Assembly: GCA_015655015.1 (NCBI GenBank)
Contig: JAATFV010000075.1
Coordinates: forward strand, 1 to 49,035
DNA length: 49,035 bases
DNA from: Chitinophagales bacterium
GTDB taxonomy: Bacteria; Bacteroidota; Bacteroidia; Chitinophagales; Chitinophagaceae
Direction of reading: 5' to 3'
Position 1 is the first letter of the stretch; each line of letters starts with the position of its first letter. Shown piece by piece: positions 9,295 through 17,595 of the stretch. A model generated the notes under the pieces. The model was not told the origin of the DNA and did no database searches. It was given only the letters and a program-made list of their open reading frames with translations. Position numbers and translations under genes: made by a program.

Positions 9295-9319
9295 GGGGCT
9301 GGATGTCTATCCGGGCCCC
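9295..9319 (-). terminator. Bidirectional terminator after uvrC
   Basis: GGGGCTGGAT (9295-9304), 4-base loop, ATCCGGGCCCC (9309-9319), paired with one bulge. It is flanked by A-runs on the left and T-runs on the right (T at 9320-9326), so it can stop transcription from either side. It lies directly beyond the uvrC stop on the minus strand. Confidence 0.65.
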
Positions 9320-9324
9320 TTTTT

Positions 9325-11133
9325 TTATTCCCCTTTTTCAAAGTGCGCCCGCACCATCCTTGCCTTAGCCGGCCCTATCACTGCCGCCAGCTCTTCTTCC
9401 GTCAATTGCTTTATTTTATTCACCGAACGGAACTGTTTCAACAAAAGATCTGCCGTACGCTGCCCGATCCCGGATACTTTCTCCAATTCATTTACAAAGG
9501 TGCCTTTACTTCTTTTCTGCCGGTGGAAAGTAATGCCAAACCGGTGCACTTCATCCCGGATCCGCCGGATAAGCTTGAGACTGTCGCTGTTATAGGGCAG
9601 CTTGATGGATTCGGTATCTCCGGGGAAAAAGATCTCTTCTTCATTCTTGGCCAGCCCGACGACGGTCAGCATTCCTGTAAGCCCCAGGTCTGTGATGCTC
9701 TCCATCGCGGCGCTTAGTTGCCCCTTTCCCCCATCGATAATCACCAGCTGCGGCAGGGATACCTGCTCCTCCAATAGCCGCCTGTATCTCCGGTGCACAA
9801 CCTCTTTCATGGTGGCAAAATCGTTGATGCCCTGCACCGTCTTTACATTATAATGACGATAATCCTTTTTGCTTTCCACCCCGTCGCGGAAACATACCAT
9901 TGCCGACACGGGAAAGCTGCCCTGGAAATTGGAATTGTCAAAACACTCGATATGGACCGGCAGCTCGGATAGTTGCAGATCCTCCATCAGCTGGTAGAGC
10001 ACTTTTTTCCGTTCATCCAGTGTCTTCCCCTCCAGGTGTAAGGTCTTTTTTCTGCGCAGGTCTTCCCGGAAGTATTCGACATTTTTTTCAGACAGCTCCA
10101 GCAATTTCTTTTTGTCCCCTCCCCTGGGTACCGTGATGAGGATGCCTTCTTCCGGATATTCGATAGGGAAAGGAAGAACGATCTCCCGGGACAGGCTGTT
10201 AAAGGTCTCCCGCAGCCTGGCTACTGCAAAGGACAGCACCTCTTCATTCGACTCTTCCAAATGCGTTTCCACTTCCGTAGTATGCGTCTGAACGATCGTC
10301 CCATTCTCTACCATCAGATAATTGATATAGGCAAAATCGCCATCCCTTGCGATCGAGAATACATCCGCATGGCTGAGATGCCTGCTTACGATCACCGACC
10401 GCGACTCATAGGTCTCCAGGTGCTCCAGCTTTTTACGGAGGATCTCCGCTTTTTCAAAATCCATTTTCTCTGCCAGCTCCCGCATCTCTTTTTTATAGTC
10501 CTGCATCAGGGGCCCCAGGTTGCCTTTCAGGATATTCTTCAGCTGGACCAACCCTTCCCGGTAATCTTCCGGCGTTTGCAATCCCTGGCAGGGGCCTTTA
10601 CAATTCCCCAGGTGATATTCCAGGCATACCTTGAATTTGCCTTTTTTGATATTGCTGTCGATGAGATTGAGCTGGCAGGTCCTTAGCTGAACATTGCTCT
10701 TCACGAAATCCAGCAGCTCCCGCACCTTCCCGACGGATGTGAAGGGGCCCAGGTATTCGGATCCGTCATTGATCTTACGACGGGTAAGGAATACACGGGG
10801 GAAAGGCTCGTTTTTTATAACGATATAGGGATAGCTTTTATCATCCTTCAGATTGATATTGAATCGTGGCTGATATTGCTTGATCAGGGAGTTTTCCAAA
10901 AGAAAGGCATCCTGCTCCGAATCCACGATGGTGAATTCGATCCGCCGGATACGCTGCACCAGCTCATGGGTCTTATAGGTGGTAAAGGTTTTGGTAAAAT
11001 AAGAGCTGACTCTTTTACGGAGGCTCTTGGCTTTCCCCACATAGATCAGCTCGCTCTTCTCGTCGAAATATTTATAGATCCCCGGATCTACAGGGATCGT
11101 ATGGGCAATATGGCTAAACTGTTCCTGGGTCAT
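9325..11133 (-). CDS. uvrC: Excinuclease ABC subunit C
   Basis: A 602-residue nucleotide excision repair nuclease that cuts on both sides of lesions marked by UvrA-UvrB. Domain order is standard: N-terminal GIY-YIG nuclease (about 14-95, PGIYKYFDEKSELIYVGKAKSLRKRVSSYF), a cysteine cluster region (CQLNLIDSNI...CLEYHLGNCKGPC, about 150-183), UVR helices (about 195-240), a C-terminal RNase H-like nuclease (ECFDNSNFQGSFPVSAMVCF, then VIIDGGKGQLSAA) and helix-hairpin-helix motifs at the end (VSGIGQRTADLLLKQF). Length is typical. The start ATG is six bases from the stop of the upstream lipoprotein gene, so the two are probably cotranscribed. Confidence 0.97.
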   Translation of the reverse strand: MTQEQFSHIAHTIPVDPGIYKYFDEKSELIYVGKAKSLRKRVSSYFTKTFTTYKTHELVQRIRRIEFTIVDSEQDAFLLENSLIKQYQPRFNINLKDDKSYPYIVIKNEPFPRVFLTRRKINDGSEYLGPFTSVGKVRELLDFVKSNVQLRTCQLNLIDSNIKKGKFKVCLEYHLGNCKGPCQGLQTPEDYREGLVQLKNILKGNLGPLMQDYKKEMRELAEKMDFEKAEILRKKLEHLETYESRSVIVSRHLSHADVFSIARDGDFAYINYLMVENGTIVQTHTTEVETHLEESNEEVLSFAVARLRETFNSLSREIVLPFPIEYPEEGILITVPRGGDKKKLLELSEKNVEYFREDLRRKKTLHLEGKTLDERKKVLYQLMEDLQLSELPVHIECFDNSNFQGSFPVSAMVCFRDGVESKKDYRHYNVKTVQGINDFATMKEVVHRRYRRLLEEQVSLPQLVIIDGGKGQLSAAMESITDLGLTGMLTVVGLAKNEEEIFFPGDTESIKLPYNSDSLKLIRRIRDEVHRFGITFHRQKRSKGTFVNELEKVSGIGQRTADLLLKQFRSVNKIKQLTEEELAAVIGPAKARMVRAHFEKGE

Positions 11134-11139
11134 GTATGC

Positions 11140-11739
11140 TTAGTTCTGTTGGGTGTCTCCGGCATCCCAAACCACCTTGAGCTGGTGTTCGACGGCCGGT
11201 TTGCCGGGTATTTGAAGACTGGTGAGGATCAGGAAACTATGCCCTGCCTGCCAGAACATCTTTTGCACTACGGCGGTATCGCCGGTCGAAAAGCCTTTTT
11301 GAAGATAAATGCTTTTTACTTTATTCGTGCCGGGCCCGGGAGCGGCAAGCACATCGACCCGCTGTAAAGGCAATTTCTTATTCAGGCTCGAATAGGTAAA
11401 GCTGAGATAACCGGTGGTCTTATCCATGAAAGAGCCTTCCGAATAATTCATTTTAAAGCTATCAGGTTTCAGCTCCGGCAGGAGGAACTGCTGCGACAGC
11501 CGGTTAAACTCATCCTGCTGAATAAAGGAAGAATCTCTCCGGATGTCCCGGATAATGTATTTCTGAATAGCCAGCGGGGTAGAATCTACATAGCTGATCT
11601 CGGCCCGCAGATAGTCTGCTACCGGGAGATAAGCAGTTCCCGTTGAATCTTCTTTTGGAGCAGGCGGCGGCAGGGGGGAGGTGCAGGCGTTGGCTAATAG
11701 TAAAATGCCCGCGAGGAAAAATGCGGTGAAATGCTTCAT
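11140..11739 (-). CDS. Putative lipoprotein of unknown function
   Basis: A 199-residue protein with a lipoprotein signal (MKHFTAFFLAGILLLANAC, lipobox ending at Cys19) followed by a proline-rich spacer (PLPPPAPKED) and a globular domain of alternating beta and helix (AEISYVDSTPLAIQKYI, YSEGSFMDKTTGYLSFTYSS, VKSIYLQKGFSTGDTAVVQK). I do not recognise a named family. It lies between a sigma-factor/beta-barrel pair and uvrC. A -7 promoter box sits four bases before the ATG, so it may be made from its own leaderless transcript together with uvrC. Likely anchored in the periplasm or outer membrane. Confidence 0.7.
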   Translation of the reverse strand: MKHFTAFFLAGILLLANACTSPLPPPAPKEDSTGTAYLPVADYLRAEISYVDSTPLAIQKYIIRDIRRDSSFIQQDEFNRLSQQFLLPELKPDSFKMNYSEGSFMDKTTGYLSFTYSSLNKKLPLQRVDVLAAPGPGTNKVKSIYLQKGFSTGDTAVVQKMFWQAGHSFLILTSLQIPGKPAVEHQLKVVWDAGDTQQN

Positions 11740-11743
11740 ATTG

Positions 11744-11751
11744 CAAAATTA
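11744..11751 (-). promoter_or_regulatory. -7 box four bases before lipoprotein ATG
   Basis: On the minus strand TAATTTTG is followed by CAAT and then the ATG at 11739, matching TAnnTTTG. Transcription would begin at or within a base or two of the start codon, predicting a leaderless mRNA. No clear -33 TTG is visible upstream. Confidence 0.5.
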
Positions 11752-11767
11752 CGGGTTGGGGGGCAGA

Positions 11768-13333
11768 TTACGGCAGCTCCTTGACTACCCCGAACTTAAG
11801 GCCAAACCCTTTCAGGTTTTCATTGATGGGGTATTGGTTGCTGTAGGTGGAAAGGAGCTGGTAACGGAACTCAGGCCCGACCTGCCAGCGGATGCCGCTG
11901 CGGACCTTATAGGAGAGGAAAGCTTCGACGCCCCCGTTGATATTCCATCTTCTGAACAGGCTGGGCTCCTTGGTGTAATTAGTATAGTCCGTCGTTAAGA
12001 GGTATGAATTGGTGTTGAGAAGATAAGATGGCTGTACCGTGCCCGCTATATTAAGTTGCAACCGTTCATTTCCCATTATTCTCAATTCAAAGCCAAGAGG
12101 AACAGACAGCTGATAATAGTCATTGTTCAGGCTTTCCACCCGCTTGCCCCCGAAATTGCGAATGCTGGTATAGGCGGTGATGGAGTCCATGTAATATCCA
12201 TAATAGGAGTTTAACGCAATGGTGGCCTGCTGCGGGCTGCTGGCATACGCTTTTATCTTGTACCGGCTGAAGCTGAACTGCAAGCCTGCTTTAAGGGTCA
12301 GATTGCGCGTGAGCTTGTAGAGTAAGTTGCTTCCTACTTCAAATCCCAGGGCCGGCGTATGGTCGACATAGTTTTTGGCATCCCCGATATGTGATGAAGA
12401 TACCGGCACGTTCTGTACGTTGTTTTTGGGGGGAGCAAAGTCTGCTCCTGTTAAGGTCCGGTAATTGACAGTCGGCGACAGGTAGAATTGCACGAACTTC
12501 CTTCCCTTTTTAGCAAGGGGAGTCAAATTATATACCGCATAATCCTGGAGCCAGTTGACCTTTTGCGGATCAATCGCCTCGGTAAGAAGGGTCGGAGAGG
12601 GCTGGACGGCCTGTGCGGCGGAATCCGCCAATGTTTCGTTGCCGGCGCCCGGCTCGGGGGTTGACCGGGTCAACGCGAGGTTGTTCCTGGATGCAGGATT
12701 GTTTTTGACCGCCCGGGTTGCCCGGCCATCAGCCTTGCTGGTAACGGCCAGGTCCGCATACTCCTTCTCGTTATCCACGCCGGCTTTCTCGTCTGCCGGA
12801 TTTCCGGGAATGCCCCTGGCCGCAATAACTGGCAAAGAAGGCGCCTCAGCAGACAAATGGATGGCATGACTAAGTATTTCGGTAAGATCCGGCTGGCTGA
12901 TCACCGGATCGCTGATCGTAATGGTAATTCCTTTATAAAGCTGCTTATCGGAAGATGGGTCGGCCGTTTTGTTATTATACCGGACCGCTAAAGGGATGGC
13001 AGGGCCTGAAGGCTGGGTGGAAAAAGAAGTGGATGGCAGGCTTTCTTCTGTCGTTCCTTCAGCTGTTCTGGAAGCGCCGGCAGCAGCGGAATTAAGCGCA
13101 CTGTTCTTTTTAGAGAGGCCGGAATGGTTAGCCGGAACAATTAATTCCTTACCGGAGAAAAACAGGATCCCGGTTACGAGAAGGGACATGCCTGCGATAA
13201 ACCATTTTCTCTTAGTGTGCAATGAACCGTGGATACCCTTCCAGGCTTTCTCTGAAGGGTACATTTTATACTGCTCCGTTTTTTCCCTGATCAGTTGTTC
13301 AAATTCATCACTATAGAAGTTGGTCTCCTTCAT
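11768..13333 (-). CDS. Membrane protein with N-terminal cytoplasmic stub, one TM helix and C-terminal beta-barrel
   Basis: A 521-residue protein. Residues 1-43 are charged (EFEQLIREKTEQYKMYPSEK), 44-60 form one membrane helix (WFIAGMSLLVTGILFFS), about 65-260 are a Ser/Ala/Pro-rich low-complexity linker, and about 265-521 look like an outer-membrane beta-barrel: alternating strands such as FVQFYLSPTVNYRTL, LGFEVGSNLLYKL, LTLKAGLQFSFSRYKI, ending GFGLKFGVVKELP. I chose ATG 13333 over the TTG six bases upstream. It lies 41 bases after the ECF sigma gene and is probably its partner, a fused anti-sigma and outer-membrane protein. No named family recognised; the role is inferred. Confidence 0.75.
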   Translation of the reverse strand: MKETNFYSDEFEQLIREKTEQYKMYPSEKAWKGIHGSLHTKRKWFIAGMSLLVTGILFFSGKELIVPANHSGLSKKNSALNSAAAGASRTAEGTTEESLPSTSFSTQPSGPAIPLAVRYNNKTADPSSDKQLYKGITITISDPVISQPDLTEILSHAIHLSAEAPSLPVIAARGIPGNPADEKAGVDNEKEYADLAVTSKADGRATRAVKNNPASRNNLALTRSTPEPGAGNETLADSAAQAVQPSPTLLTEAIDPQKVNWLQDYAVYNLTPLAKKGRKFVQFYLSPTVNYRTLTGADFAPPKNNVQNVPVSSSHIGDAKNYVDHTPALGFEVGSNLLYKLTRNLTLKAGLQFSFSRYKIKAYASSPQQATIALNSYYGYYMDSITAYTSIRNFGGKRVESLNNDYYQLSVPLGFELRIMGNERLQLNIAGTVQPSYLLNTNSYLLTTDYTNYTKEPSLFRRWNINGGVEAFLSYKVRSGIRWQVGPEFRYQLLSTYSNQYPINENLKGFGLKFGVVKELP

Positions 13334-13374
13334 TTTCAATCAGTTTTTGGAATGTTTTCATAGATTCGGATTTA

Positions 13375-13950
13375 TTATCGGATAGCTGCAAACCAGCTTG
13401 TCTTTTCTCTTGGCTTCTGAAGGATCTTCTTTTTGATCAGAATATCTTCCAGCATTTGTTTGGCCCTGGTATATTGGGAGCGGCTCGTGCTCTCTTCAAT
13501 ATCCAGCATATCGGCGATCTCTTTATGAGAGTATCCTTCGATCGCATACAGGTTCAGCACCGTACGATACCCTATTGGCAGCAGTCTTATGCATTCTACG
13601 ATCTGCTTGGCCTGTACGATGGACGGAACACTTTCCTCCCGCACCTGGATCCCGTGTGCATGAACGATATCCAGGCTCTCATTGAAACGCTTGTTCTTTT
13701 TCAAATTGTTGATGCAGGTATGGACGATGATCCTCCTGATCCAACCTTCGAAGGCGCCCTTATTCAGGAAGGTGTGCATCTGTGAAAAAACTTTGATGAA
13801 CCCTTCCTGTAACATATCCTCTGCATCCTCTCTGTTATGGGCAAACCGGTAACAGACCGCCAGCATTTTTGGGCTGTACCTGTTGTACAATTCCCGCTGG
13901 GCAGCCGCCTCGTTCTTTAAACAGCCTTGTAATATGGCTTCTTCGGTCAT
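13375..13950 (-). CDS. ECF-type RNA polymerase sigma factor
   Basis: A 191-residue sigma-70 family protein with only regions 2 and 4. Region 2: LYNRYSPKMLAVCYRFAHNREDAEDMLQEGFIKVF (in two parts, about 21-56), with WIRRIIVHTCINNLKK (about 69-84) as the -10 reading segment. Region 4: LLPIGYRTVLNLYAIEGYSHKEIA (about 122-146) with a helix-turn-helix DMLDIEESTSRSQYTRAKQ. The following gene encodes a single-TM/beta-barrel protein, so this is probably a membrane-signal-responsive ECF factor. The C-terminal tail (KKKILQKPREKTSWFAAIR) is basic and unusual. Confidence 0.92.
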   Translation of the reverse strand: MTEEAILQGCLKNEAAAQRELYNRYSPKMLAVCYRFAHNREDAEDMLQEGFIKVFSQMHTFLNKGAFEGWIRRIIVHTCINNLKKNKRFNESLDIVHAHGIQVREESVPSIVQAKQIVECIRLLPIGYRTVLNLYAIEGYSHKEIADMLDIEESTSRSQYTRAKQMLEDILIKKKILQKPREKTSWFAAIR

Positions 13951-14018
13951 ATGTTAACCGGATTGGTTGCCCTGTAATTTAGACAATTTTTATGAGGTAA
14001 AGCTGCGTTACTAATAAA

Positions 14019-14047
14019 AAAAGAAGCCGGTTTCGGCTTCTTTTTTA
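14019..14047 (-). terminator. Intrinsic terminator after gpmI
   Basis: AAGAAGCCG (14021-14029) and CGGCTTCTT (14034-14042) pair around GTTT, with A-runs on one side and T-runs on the other. It is a classic bidirectional rho-independent structure, 35 bases past the gpmI stop and upstream of the sigma gene. Confidence 0.85.
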
Positions 14048-14081
14048 TTAATTTTTTTGTCGGCGGCTGCCGGGAAAACCC

Positions 14082-15608
14082 TTAGATCAGGACCTCCCCG
14101 GTCATTTCCTTCGGGATTTCCACCCCCATCATCGTGAGAATGGTCGGGGCCAGATCCCCCAGCTTGCCGGGCCGCACCGTCCCTTTCCATTCCTTATCAA
14201 TGATAAAGAAGGGAACAAGATTCAGGCTGTGGGCCGTATTCGGGCTGCCGTCCTCATTGATCATAAAGTCCGCGTTCCCATGGTCGGCGGTAAGGAATAC
14301 GGTATATCCATTGGCCAGAGCGGCTTTTACTACCCTTTCCACATTTTTGTCAACGGTTTCCGCCGCCTTGATCACCGCTTCCCATACTCCTGTATGTCCC
14401 ACCATATCGGTATTGGCAAAATTGAGACAGATGAAATCGGGCTCCCCGCTTTCGATTTCGGGTATGATGGCATCCGTCAGCTCATTGGCGCTCATTTCCG
14501 GCTGCAGATCATAGGTGGCAACCTTGGGAGAAGGGACCATGATCCTTTTCTCCCCTTCGAAAGGCACTTCCCTGCCGCCGCTGAAGAAGAAGCTCACGTG
14601 CGGATACTTCTCCGTTTCCGCAATCCGTATCTGCTTAAGTCCCTGACGGGCAACGATCTCTCCCAATGTATTTTTCAGGTCGTCATTTTCAAAGATCACC
14701 CGGATCCCCCTGAAGCTCTGGTCATACTGGGTCATCGTCGTATAATGCAGGGCCAGCTTTTTCATACCCTGTTCCGGGATGTCCGTCTGGGTCAGCACCT
14801 GGGTAATTTCCCGGCAGCGGTCTGTCCGGAAATTGAAACAGATCACCGAATCTCCTTCTTTGATCGTAGCCAGCGGCTGCTGATCTTCTGCCAGGATCAC
14901 CGTAGGCCTGATGAACTCATCCGTCAGCCCTGCTGCATAGGCGGACTCCACGGCTGCAAGTGCATCTGTACTTTTTTCGCCGGCCCCGTTCACCAGCGCA
15001 TCATAAGCCAGCTTCACCCTTTCCCAGCGTTTGTCCCGGTCCATGGCATAATACCGGCCGCTGACGGTGGCGATCTTTGCAGCGCCGGTCTTGTTGAGGT
15101 GCTCCTGTAATTCCCGGATGAATCCCAGCCCGCTTTTAGGGTCCGTGTCCCGTCCGTCCGTAAAGGCATGTATATATACTTCTTTCAGCCCTTCCTGTTT
15201 GCAGGCGTCTGTAATTGCCTTCAAATGATTAATATGGGAGTGCACCCCTCCGTCGCTTACCAGGCCCAATAAATGCATCGGCCTTCCATTCGCCCTGGCT
15301 TCATGGATAGCTTCCAGCAGTATTTCATTCCGGGCAAACAGGCCTTCCCGGATGGCTACATTGATACGTTGCAATTCCTGGTAGACGACCCTGCCGGCGC
15401 CCAGGTTCAGATGACCTACTTCGGAATTGCCCATCTGGCCTTCCGGCAGACCTACCGCTTCTCCGCAGGTTACGAGGGTGGTGTTGGGATATAGCTTATA
15501 TAAGGAGCTGACAAAAGGGACCCGGGCATGCTGTATTGCATCCGAAGACTTTTTTTTGCCCAGTCCCCATCCGTCCATAATGACCAGGATAACTTTCTTT
15601 TTTGACAT
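14082..15608 (-). CDS. gpmI: 2,3-bisphosphoglycerate-independent phosphoglycerate mutase
   Basis: A 508-residue glycolytic enzyme interconverting 3- and 2-phosphoglycerate through a phosphoserine intermediate; manganese dependent. Start motif VILVIMDGWG holds the metal ligand D12, and MGNSEVGHLNLGAGRVV holds nucleophile S62, the same numbers as in the Geobacillus enzyme. Further signatures are HIHAFTDGRDTDPKSG, VSGRYYAMDRDKRWERV, CFNFRTDRCREIT, EKYPHVSFFFSGG and FLTADHGNADFMI. Length is typical. Monocistronic, with a -7 box at 15691-15698 and a terminator after the stop. Confidence 0.97.
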   Translation of the reverse strand: MSKKKVILVIMDGWGLGKKKSSDAIQHARVPFVSSLYKLYPNTTLVTCGEAVGLPEGQMGNSEVGHLNLGAGRVVYQELQRINVAIREGLFARNEILLEAIHEARANGRPMHLLGLVSDGGVHSHINHLKAITDACKQEGLKEVYIHAFTDGRDTDPKSGLGFIRELQEHLNKTGAAKIATVSGRYYAMDRDKRWERVKLAYDALVNGAGEKSTDALAAVESAYAAGLTDEFIRPTVILAEDQQPLATIKEGDSVICFNFRTDRCREITQVLTQTDIPEQGMKKLALHYTTMTQYDQSFRGIRVIFENDDLKNTLGEIVARQGLKQIRIAETEKYPHVSFFFSGGREVPFEGEKRIMVPSPKVATYDLQPEMSANELTDAIIPEIESGEPDFICLNFANTDMVGHTGVWEAVIKAAETVDKNVERVVKAALANGYTVFLTADHGNADFMINEDGSPNTAHSLNLVPFFIIDKEWKGTVRPGKLGDLAPTILTMMGVEIPKEMTGEVLI

Positions 15609-15690
15609 AAATAAAACAGGTTTATAAGTTGATCAGAGCAACGCCATCGGCATGCCGGCTGAAGGCCCTGCCCCTGGAAAATTCGCGCGC

Positions 15691-15698
15691 CAAAGGTA
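15691..15698 (-). promoter_or_regulatory. -7 promoter box for gpmI
   Basis: On the minus strand this reads TACCTTTG, an exact TAnnTTTG match, 82 bases upstream of the gpmI ATG. It implies a leader of about 75 bases. No clear -33 element is seen. Confidence 0.4.
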
Positions 15699-15788
15699 AG
15701 AAAGAATACCCTGTTAATGGTATTTTAACGGGTGGAAGGCAGTTTGGCATATTTTTGGGATTGTACGAGGTACTAATATTCTATTAAC

Positions 15789-16211
15789 ATGAAAAGCATT
15801 TTCGGATTGGCGGTTCTTACTTTTTCGCTCATCCTTGCTTCATTCCGCTCCGACAGCATTCCTGATATGCATGGAATTTCTATTACTTACAGCATCGACG
15901 ATATTACAGGAGCAATGCGTTCGGGCAATGCAGGCCAGCTGTCACGCTACCTGGATACAAGGGTGGATATCTCTCTCCCCGAAAAAAGCGATACCTATAG
16001 CAAGAGCCAGGCAGAAATGATCATCCGGGATTTTTTTGCTACCAACGTCGTCCAGAACTTTCTGGTCAGGCATAAAGGCGAGAATGGCGGTTCTGAATTC
16101 TGTGTAGGTGTCCTGAAGACGCGTAATGGGGACTACCGGACTACCTTATTCATCAAGCAAAGAGGCGAAAAACAGCTATTGCAGGAGATCCGGTTCCAGG
16201 CTGCCCAGTAA
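15789..16211 (+). CDS. DUF4783 domain protein, exported
   Basis: A 140-residue protein with a signal peptide (MKSIFGLAVLTFSLILASF). The remainder resembles the small alpha/beta NTF2-like fold of DUF4783: an early helix IDDITGAMRSGNAGQLSRYL, LDTRVDISLPEKSDTYSKSQ, AEMIIRDFFATNVVQNF, then strands FLVRHKGENGGSEFCVGVL and YRTTLFIKQRG. Bacteroidota usually carry this gene directly before nadC, as here (26-base gap). Function unknown; probably periplasmic. Confidence 0.8.
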   Translation: MKSIFGLAVLTFSLILASFRSDSIPDMHGISITYSIDDITGAMRSGNAGQLSRYLDTRVDISLPEKSDTYSKSQAEMIIRDFFATNVVQNFLVRHKGENGGSEFCVGVLKTRNGDYRTTLFIKQRGEKQLLQEIRFQAAQ

Positions 16212-16225
16212 ATGCCCCCCTTTCG

Positions 16226-16233
16226 TATCTTTG
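16226..16233 (+). promoter_or_regulatory. -7 box four bases before nadC ATG
   Basis: TATCTTTG matches TAnnTTTG and is followed by CGCC and then the nadC ATG at 16238. Transcription would start at the initiation codon, so a leaderless nadC mRNA is predicted. It lies in the 26-base gap after the DUF4783 gene. No -33 TTG is evident. Confidence 0.5.
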
Positions 16234-16237
16234 CGCC

Positions 16238-17089
16238 ATGTCCAATTTCGATGAGCAATTACAGAGCCTGATAGAATCCGCTCTGCGGGAAGATATAGGG
16301 GATGGCGATCACTCCACTTTATCCTGCATACCACCGGAAGCCCGGGGGAAGGCAGTCCTGAAGATCAAACAGGAAGGCATCCTGGCCGGGATGGAGATCG
16401 CGGAAAGGATCTTTAGGATAAAAGAGCCCTCCGCTATTTTCACTCCCTTCAAGCAGGATGGCGACTCCATGAAAGATGGCGAAGAGGCCTTTGAGGCAGA
16501 GGCGACCGTGTTCACTATCCTGCAATGCGAAAGGCTCATCCTTAATTGCATGCAACGGATGAGCGGAATTGCTACCCTCACCCGCCAATATGTCGATAAA
16601 TTACAGAAATACAAGACAAGAGTCCTTGACACCCGCAAGACCACTCCCAATTTCCGTCTGCTGGAAAAAGACGCCGTCCGGATCGGCGGCGGCATCAATC
16701 ATCGTTTCGGCCTTTATGATATGATCATGCTGAAAGATAATCATATTGATTATTCCGGCAGCCTGGAGAAAGCCATTGAAAAAGCCGGCGCCTACCGGCA
16801 AACCTACAAGCCTCACCTGAAGATCGAAGTGGAAACACGTAATATAGAAGAAGTGCAGCGGGTATTGAATGTTGGCGGAATCGACCGCATCATGCTGGAT
16901 AATTTCACCCCCCGGCAGCTTGCCAAAGCCCTGGCCCTCATCAATGAACGTTTTGAAACAGAAGCCAGCGGAGGCATCAATCTCACCAATGTGGAAGACT
17001 ATGCCAGGACAGGAGTGGATTACGTGAGCATCGGCGCTCTCATCCACCAGGCCAGGAGCCTTGATATGAGCTTAAAGGCAGTATTTTGA
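16238..17089 (+). CDS. nadC: Nicotinate-nucleotide pyrophosphorylase (quinolinate phosphoribosyltransferase)
   Basis: A 283-residue cytosolic enzyme that converts quinolinate and PRPP to nicotinate mononucleotide, CO2 and PPi in NAD synthesis. Signatures in order: REDIGDGDHSTLSCIP (about 18-33), ILNCMQRMSGIATLTRQYV (about 100-118), the phosphate-binding VLDTRKTTPNFRLLEKDAVR (about 130-149), GGINHRFGLYDMIMLKDNH, KIEVETRNIEE and RIMLDNFTPRQL, ending with SGGINLTNVEDYA and VDYVSIGALIHQA. Length is normal. SUI1-like gene follows after 38 bases. Tryptophan dioxygenase elsewhere in the window could feed quinolinate through kynurenine, but the other kynurenine genes are not present here. Confidence 0.97.
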   Translation: MSNFDEQLQSLIESALREDIGDGDHSTLSCIPPEARGKAVLKIKQEGILAGMEIAERIFRIKEPSAIFTPFKQDGDSMKDGEEAFEAEATVFTILQCERLILNCMQRMSGIATLTRQYVDKLQKYKTRVLDTRKTTPNFRLLEKDAVRIGGGINHRFGLYDMIMLKDNHIDYSGSLEKAIEKAGAYRQTYKPHLKIEVETRNIEEVQRVLNVGGIDRIMLDNFTPRQLAKALALINERFETEASGGINLTNVEDYARTGVDYVSIGALIHQARSLDMSLKAVF

Positions 17090-17127
17090 AAATTCAGAAT
17101 AATTATCAGAATAATTAACGGCGGACT

Positions 17128-17472
17128 ATGAGCAACAAGAAAAAGTTAAATGACAACGGGATCGTCTATTCTACCGATCCGGAATTCAAGCTGGAAGAGG
17201 ACCTCCCCCAACAGGAAACGCTGATGCCCAAACAACAAAAATTAAAAGTAAGGCTCGATACCAAACAACGGGCTGGGAAGGCCGTGACCCTCATTGAAGG
17301 TTTTTCCGGTAAAGCGGAAGACCTGGAAGATCTGGGAAAAAAATTGAAGACTTTTTGCGGCACAGGAGGCTCGGTTAAGGATGGGCTGATCATCGTCCAG
17401 GGTGATCAGCGGGATAAGCTGGTGCCCTGGCTGCTCAAGAATGGGTATGCTTCCACTAAACGGATCGGATGA
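17128..17472 (+). CDS. SUI1/eIF1-like translation initiation factor family protein
   Basis: A 114-residue protein. The N-terminal third is polar and probably disordered (to about 38), then a SUI1/YciH domain: LKVRLDTKQRAGKAVTLIEG, LEDLGKKLKTFCGTGGSVKD, LIIVQGDQRDKLVPWLLKNG. These match the bacterial YciH relatives of eukaryotic eIF1, which in Escherichia coli influence start-codon selection fidelity. Conserved residues K-T-F-C-G-T-G-G are present. The gene sits after nadC and ends in a terminator that overlaps its stop codon. Confidence 0.9.
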   Translation: MSNKKKLNDNGIVYSTDPEFKLEEDLPQQETLMPKQQKLKVRLDTKQRAGKAVTLIEGFSGKAEDLEDLGKKLKTFCGTGGSVKDGLIIVQGDQRDKLVPWLLKNGYASTKRIG

Positions 17473-17491
17473 TCCCGCGGGATCATTTTTT
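17469..17491 (+). terminator. Intrinsic terminator overlapping SUI1-like stop codon
   Basis: ATGATCC-CGCG-GGATCAT (17469-17486) forms a 7-bp stem with a CGCG loop and is followed by a T-run to 17491. The TGA stop (17470-17472) lies in the left arm. Confidence 0.8.
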
Positions 17492-17563
17492 CGCGGAATA
17501 CCATAACCAGGGCTCATTCTCTGCCGGACCATTTCTGCCGATCTGCTCTTCGCCGGATGATCA

Positions 17564-17595
17564 CGGCTACTTTATAATACGGCTACTTTATAATA
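17564..17595. repeat. Exact 16-bp tandem duplication at a stop codon
   Basis: CGGCTACTTTATAATA occurs at 17564-17579 and again at 17580-17595. On the minus strand the right-hand copy contains the last codons and TAG stop of the T9SS hydrolase, and the left-hand copy repeats them just after the stop. Confidence 0.85.

Noticed and set aside
14229..15110. Long open frame on the strand opposite gpmI (293 codons)
   Set aside because: It lies entirely inside gpmI, which has all expected motifs. The antisense product is rich in His, Arg and Ile without domain sense, a usual effect of codon bias.
15640..15690. GGCTGAAGGCC resembling repeat P2 upstream of gpmI
   Set aside because: No linker match and no P3 hairpin; the similarity is limited to one short motif.
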